This document shows positions 62,201-64,000 of a DNA stretch of 64,000 nt, piece by piece. Every line of letters begins with the position of its first letter. Positions within the stretch are counted from its first letter, which is position 1. A program made the position numbers and the translations under genes. Below the pieces are notes generated by a model. That model worked only from the letters and a program-made list of their open reading frames with translations. It ran no database searches and was not told where the DNA came from. Where the stretch lies: contig SMMW01000622.1 in NCBI GenBank assembly GCA_004794655.1, forward strand, positions 7,377,501 through 7,441,500, read 5' to 3'. Origin of the DNA: Marisa cornuarietis. Lineage: Eukaryota > Mollusca > Gastropoda > Architaenioglossa > Ampullariidae.

Positions 62201-63024
62201 TGTTATCAAACAGAAAACGTTGTGGGTGAGTAACGTGAAGGAGTGGACAGGATGTCCACTGGGTGAGTTGAATACGACTGCGACTGTTCGGGGCCAGTGG
62301 AGGAAATTCGTTGATATAGCTCTCGTGCATCATCGAGTTCGCCTAAGACAGGTTGGAGCGGGACCGTAGTAGCTCCAAAATCTGTGTCATGGTCCATTGG
62401 ATACCCTTATTAAAAGGCCCCTTTATCAGCTGTTGTCCAGTACTATATCGTAGCTGCATGCACTTGGACCTGCTACTGCATTGTTGTTTTTGACTTACCC
62501 TGCCTTCTATAGGTGCTTGAATTGTGGGCGATTAATGTAACTTAAGTCATTGGTCATCGTTTGCCGGATTGCTTAGATGGCTTCATGATGAATTCCTCCC
62601 TCCCTCCCAGTGTTCTTCCTGCTGCCTTGACTTTTCAGAATAAAACTTGTCATCTGTTAAGGGTACACTGGGTGAATGCTCAAGTGAAGTCACTGGCCAA
62701 TGGGCAACTCCTCAGTTTGCTCTTAGTGAGGGAGGAAACTTTATGGACATTTTTGTTGGAATAGAGCAGCTCCCATGGTCATGTCACCAGGTAACCATAA
62801 AAGAATGAGAATTTCCTTTAAATTGTTTTAAGAAGTGTGGAAACTTCCAAAGACCTGTTACTATATCATTTTTCAGCTGGACTTACGAGCACTCGTGTGT
62901 TTAGAAGCCTGCAGTATTTTGTGACGGAGATGGCATTAGGTGATTTGTCTGTGGTTGCAAAACAATTCCAAAGAAAAGCAGACACTGTTTTCTTCACCCC
63001 AAAAGAAAAGGATGACTACAACAA
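39545..63024 (+). CDS. PRKDC: DNA-dependent protein kinase catalytic subunit, N-terminal part
   Basis: DNA-PKcs is the PI3K-related kinase recruited by Ku to broken DNA ends in non-homologous end joining. The window holds 28 exons, 1332 codons plus two bases, ending with a phase-2 donor AA|GTTAAT at 63025; the gene continues off the window, including the later HEAT, FAT and kinase regions. Start chosen at ATG 39545 (MAATLEETL); an ATG 12 bp upstream meets an early stop. The pieces align in order with the human N-terminal HEAT region; the strongest blocks are AFKRLGAALAFNNIY, QCGRPQTECRH, RQTKVSACELLHSL, VRGYGLFAA and LIHWFTGNK, and segment lengths between them often match residue for residue. 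No frameshift or stop was needed. Introns hold several mobile elements. Confidence 0.97.
41166..41395 (-). mobile_element. tRNA-derived SINE, family B copy 2
   Basis: On the minus strand it begins near GATAGCCTAGTGGTTAGAGC, which contains a perfect A-box layout (TAGCCTAGTGG). It continues through AATTTTAAGGCGTGCAGAG and a degenerate B box to a 3' end ACCTTGGCCTTGAGATAACT, then GGGGTCTCTAACACC. The 3' end matches the repeat at 21039-21290. It lies in PRKDC intron 2, directly before exon 3. Confidence 0.7.
42045..42070. repeat. (ATTC)n microsatellite
   Basis: Six ATTC units in PRKDC intron 4. Confidence 0.8.
45130..47030 (+). mobile_element. DIRS-like retrotransposon fragment (gag and RT)
   Basis: GC-rich block in an AT-rich intron, in several broken frames. 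The 5' part has a Cys/His cluster of the kind found in DIRS gag-like proteins (HGRCLNCLPCS...DVCCSWSED), then a Pro/Gly-rich region. The 3' part reads TFYSILFLVPKPGGRPILVL, NDYAVSIDLADAYLHVVVHP, RFLRFVFEGRVF-stop-FVVMPFGLCLAPWVFTRIMEA. That is the fingers/palm of a DIRS-type reverse transcriptase, with an in-frame stop. It breaks off before the catalytic YxDD block; RNase H, methyltransferase and tyrosine recombinase are absent. Dead and truncated. Confidence 0.78.
47094..47335. repeat. Diverged tandem duplication, unit about 120 bp
   Basis: Two adjacent units (47094-47216 and 47217-47335) share GCATAA-ACG-CAATTTTCTT, GCCTTTGTC(G/A)T, GTTAAATG and the GCAGACATT(T/A)GGTTAA block in the same order. 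Identity is moderate. They lie between the DIRS-like piece and the right end of the pogo-like element, so they may be its original interior. Confidence 0.6.
48280..48760 (-). pseudogene. Unidentified protein-like segment, antisense in PRKDC intron 8
   Basis: Minus-strand frames 48548-48733 and 48277-48603 both look protein-like (GWHMGLERMGHESILSVQFD; then VERWAALSGVGYSEMGKC). Skipping a 47-bp GT...AG stretch (about 48605-48651) would place them next to each other, though the phase needs checking. I do not recognise the family. It could be a retrocopy, a transposase remnant or chance. Confidence 0.3.
48812..54495 (+). CDS. PRKDC: PRKDC exons 9-22
   Basis: Exons: 48812-48904, 49382-49441, 49678-49773, 49979-50061, 50285-50369, 50699-50867, 51058-51218, 51442-51570, 51836-51960, 52093-52176, 53476-53551, 53749-53868, 54081-54200, 54339-54495. 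Exon 12 starts after TTTCTTAG at 49979 (PCSIFLEPADVAFMF). Exon 13 must start at 50285, because the upstream AG at 50260-50261 would give a stop in this phase. The donor of exon 13 is duplicated 39 bp downstream. Exon 15 contains YQGLIRTCSHPVV, exon 19 FPLVSGFYKLLAVTIK, and exon 22 VGLSYLPLAQVGLDSL, each close to the human protein. Confidence 0.93.
50351..50440 (+). repeat. Tandem repeat duplicating the exon 13 splice donor of PRKDC
   Basis: Units of 39 bp (50351-50389) and 36 bp (50390-50425) plus a partial third. Each full unit contains CATCAAGGT(T/G)GTAAC(A/T)AAG followed by GTAAACAG. The first unit supplies the end of exon 13 and its donor at 50370; the second supplies an equal donor at 50409. 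The interval stays open in frame. Confidence 0.85.
52475..53032. mobile_element. Transposon with tandem-repeat inverted ends, copy 2
   Basis: 558 bp, inverted relative to copy 1 (26491-26985). Left end GAATCCCAGACACTTAATCC with about five repeat units; right end about six inverted, more diverged units ending TGACCAGACACC. Flanked by GACCCACAT on both sides (52466-52474 and 53033-53041), a 9-bp or 8+1-bp target duplication. Interior landmarks AAATGAAATTTCAAC and GAGTGTTGTGCTGTGATTTG match copy 1 in reverse complement. It lies in PRKDC intron 18. Confidence 0.88.
55327..63024 (+). CDS. PRKDC: PRKDC exons 23-28
   Basis: Exons: 55327-55445, 56093-56285, 56717-56928, 57401-58087, 58616-58844, 62877-63024. 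Exon 26 is unusually long (687 bp, 229 codons) and the best conserved part of the window, from VCRQLFEPLVKQLIHWFTG to FDYFK; its donor is GTGTCT. Exon 27 contains the ENFSLQAVLSWFDMLLAVLD block. Exon 27 ends in phase 1 and joins exon 28 as Ser; an AG at about 59189, followed by GAGCTGCT, would instead create TGA and was rejected. The 4-kb intron between them holds a 28S rRNA piece and a dead LINE. Confidence 0.92.
55905..55975 (+). repeat. Diverged SINE 3'-tail-like module
   Basis: Reads AAGAGCATGGTCCTTACAAA, then TGTGAGTTTGCACTATATAA and ATT repeats. It is a weaker relative of the module at 38815-38890. Located in PRKDC intron 23. A still weaker form is at about 40005-40040. Confidence 0.45.
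56985..57095. repeat. (TG)n and (TA)n microsatellites
   Basis: Three short TG runs and one TA run in PRKDC intron 25. Confidence 0.8.
59275..59651 (+). pseudogene. 28S rRNA fragment (pseudogene) in PRKDC intron 27
   Basis: Seen: blocks typical of the 3' half of nuclear 28S rRNA in the right order and sense, including CTTCACTTATTCAGT, GCGGAGAGCAGAGC, TCTGCTCTGAAGAC, GTACATCTGTCAAA, CCTCGCGTAGAGCAAAAG, TTGATTTTGATTTTCA, AATACAGACTGTGAAAG, GAGGTGTCAGAAAAG, CACAGGGATAACTGGCTTGT and CCAAGTGTTCATAG. Compared with the conserved core there are many substitutions, so it is not a functional rRNA. It stops a few bases after the GTTCATAG site and passes into LINE sequence. The form of the variable parts looks lophotrochozoan rather than vertebrate. 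Confidence 0.9.
59655..62400 (+). mobile_element. RTE-like LINE, degenerate
   Basis: Broken frames in LINE order. An endonuclease piece (NLTVVQVHVPTTVSWDNKVE, about 59890-59960) is of the type in 'craniofacial development protein 2-like' RTE endonucleases. The RT then follows: LQCRLTAATEEILAEEQAGF with GHSKLEHIF (about 61150-61250), VGVCQGCPLSPVLFNIF (61460), LHFADDIDLM (61590), EEVQYFKYRGS (61750) and VSVLLYICESWMLLKDHEQK (61920). The 3' domain reads RTLKWFGHVIQFGG, then NVKEWTGCPLGEL. Many stops and frameshifts show it is old and dead. Sense matches PRKDC. It directly follows the 28S fragment. Confidence 0.85.
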
Positions 63025-63534
63025 GTTAATATTTTTTTATATTCTAGTTTCTTTTCATTTCTATCTTTTAGGAAGAGGTTGTTATATAGGATGTATGTTT
63101 ACCTCCCCTTCTACAGTCCTTCAAAGGAAATGACAAGCTGGGCTAAAATGATAGATTCTTATGTTCTGAATCATTTGTGCTAAAATTGTTGCAAAACAAT
63201 TGTTCATTTTCCGTTGAGTCTACAACACAGCTGTCAGGCAGTACAAGGAGACCGCCATGTTGTATTGAGTGATGTCATCAAAACCATCAGGCACAGGAGT
63301 ATGTCATCTTTTTAAGTGGGGCCTTCAGAATGTTGGCATTTTGAACTTGGAATTATGCCATAAAATTTTGAGCCCGAGCACAGTGGTGAAAAGTTGAGTG
63401 AACTAGAGAATATTGATGTGACAGAGTAGCTGCGTACTTTGGTATGGCAGTCATTATCGAAATTGTTGGGCCAATGGTCCATGTGTGTCAAAAAAGAATG
63501 CCATTGCAACTGAATAAACGTCCTTCTGTGTTGA
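63025..63534. other. PRKDC intron 28, no feature seen
   Basis: Intronic sequence after the exon 28 donor. A short minus-strand frame (63312-63587) overlaps it without a recognisable motif. Confidence 0.5.
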
Positions 63535-63842
63535 TTGTTCACCAATGAAGAACTCCACCGAAGAACTGAAACCGAATCTATCACCACACTGGTTCAACGA
63601 AGGCGTTGGCAATGGATTGGACATGTGCTTCGCCAGCAGACAGCAGACCTCTCCAGAATCGCCCTACGATGGACTCCAGACGGCCGAAGAAAACGAGGCC
63701 GCCCAAAGGAAACCTGGAGAAGAACAGTGGAAAGGGAGATAAAAGGAAAGGGCTGGACATAGGGTCGCCTGGAGCGAGTTTCAGCCGATCGACATCAGTG
63801 GCAGGCTCTGGTTGAGGCCTTATGTGCGACTAGCACGAAGAG

Positions 63843-63889
<47 letters not shown>
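63535..63889 (+). mobile_element. 5'-truncated LINE end with (TTGA)n tail
   Basis: Encodes only the last part of a LINE polyprotein: RRRWQWIGHVLRQQTADLSR, ALRWTPDGRRKRGRPKETWR, then in another frame DRHQWQALVEALCATSTKRID-stop. It ends in about eleven TTGA/ATTG units (63843-63889). An exact 8-bp target duplication TGTGTTGA flanks it (63527-63534 and 63890-63897). The rest was lost by 5' truncation, as in typical target-primed reverse transcription. It is a different LINE from the one at 59655-62400. It lies in PRKDC intron 28. Confidence 0.85.
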
Positions 63890-63892
<3 letters not shown>

Positions 63893-64000
63893 GTTGAGAC
63901 TGTTGAGTAGAGTTTTCACAGGGTATTACACTCAAAAGATGCCAGTATTTCCCATACACCCTTCTTGCTATAAGGTACACAACGAAGCAGTGACTTTTCT

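Noticed and set aside
63843..63889. CRISPR-like or satellite array
   Set aside because: A plain tetranucleotide repeat without spacers; it is the tail of a LINE.

Overview
This is a stretch of animal nuclear DNA. It is AT-rich and intron-rich, with GT-AG splice sites, AATAAA signals, many simple repeats and many decayed transposons. The proteins are clearly metazoan. The repeat types (tRNA-derived SINEs, DIRS-like and RTE-like elements) and a lophotrochozoan-looking 28S rRNA fragment suggest a mollusc, most likely a gastropod. That placement is inference.

Four protein-coding genes could be rebuilt by joining exons by eye with consistent reading phase. (1) Cyclin-F, CCNF (+), main body 3855-12019, with a possible tiny first exon at 1440-1464: an F-box protein with a cyclin fold. 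(2) A divergent alpha-tubulin (-), 17289-20795, whose first coding exon lies further upstream. (3) DNAJC12 (-), 26295-32537: a complete five-exon J-domain co-chaperone of 195 aa. (4) The 5' part of PRKDC (+), 39545-63024 and continuing off the window: 28 exons, about 1332 codons of the N-terminal HEAT region of DNA-PKcs. A short last-exon-like piece of an unidentified gene lies at 624-740.

Layout: 1-1300 is the tail of an unidentified gene plus spacer. 1300-12020 is CCNF with its promoter candidate. 12020-17250 holds no recognisable gene (CCNF 3' UTR and spacer). 17250-20800 is tubulin. 20800-26290 is spacer. 26295-32537 is DNAJC12. 32538-39544 is a repeat-littered spacer between two divergently transcribed genes (DNAJC12 and PRKDC). 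The rest is PRKDC with large introns full of mobile DNA.

The genes do not form a pathway or operon. Cyclin-F and DNA-PKcs both bear on genome stability, but nothing in the sequence links them. The most distinctive content is in the introns: two copies, in opposite orientation, of a transposon whose inverted ends are tandem arrays of a 13-bp unit; a 28S rRNA fragment joined in the same sense to an RTE-like LINE; a DIRS-like retroelement nested in a pogo-like DNA transposon; a solo LTR 12 bp inside a DNAJC12 splice donor; and a tandem duplication copying a PRKDC splice donor in frame.
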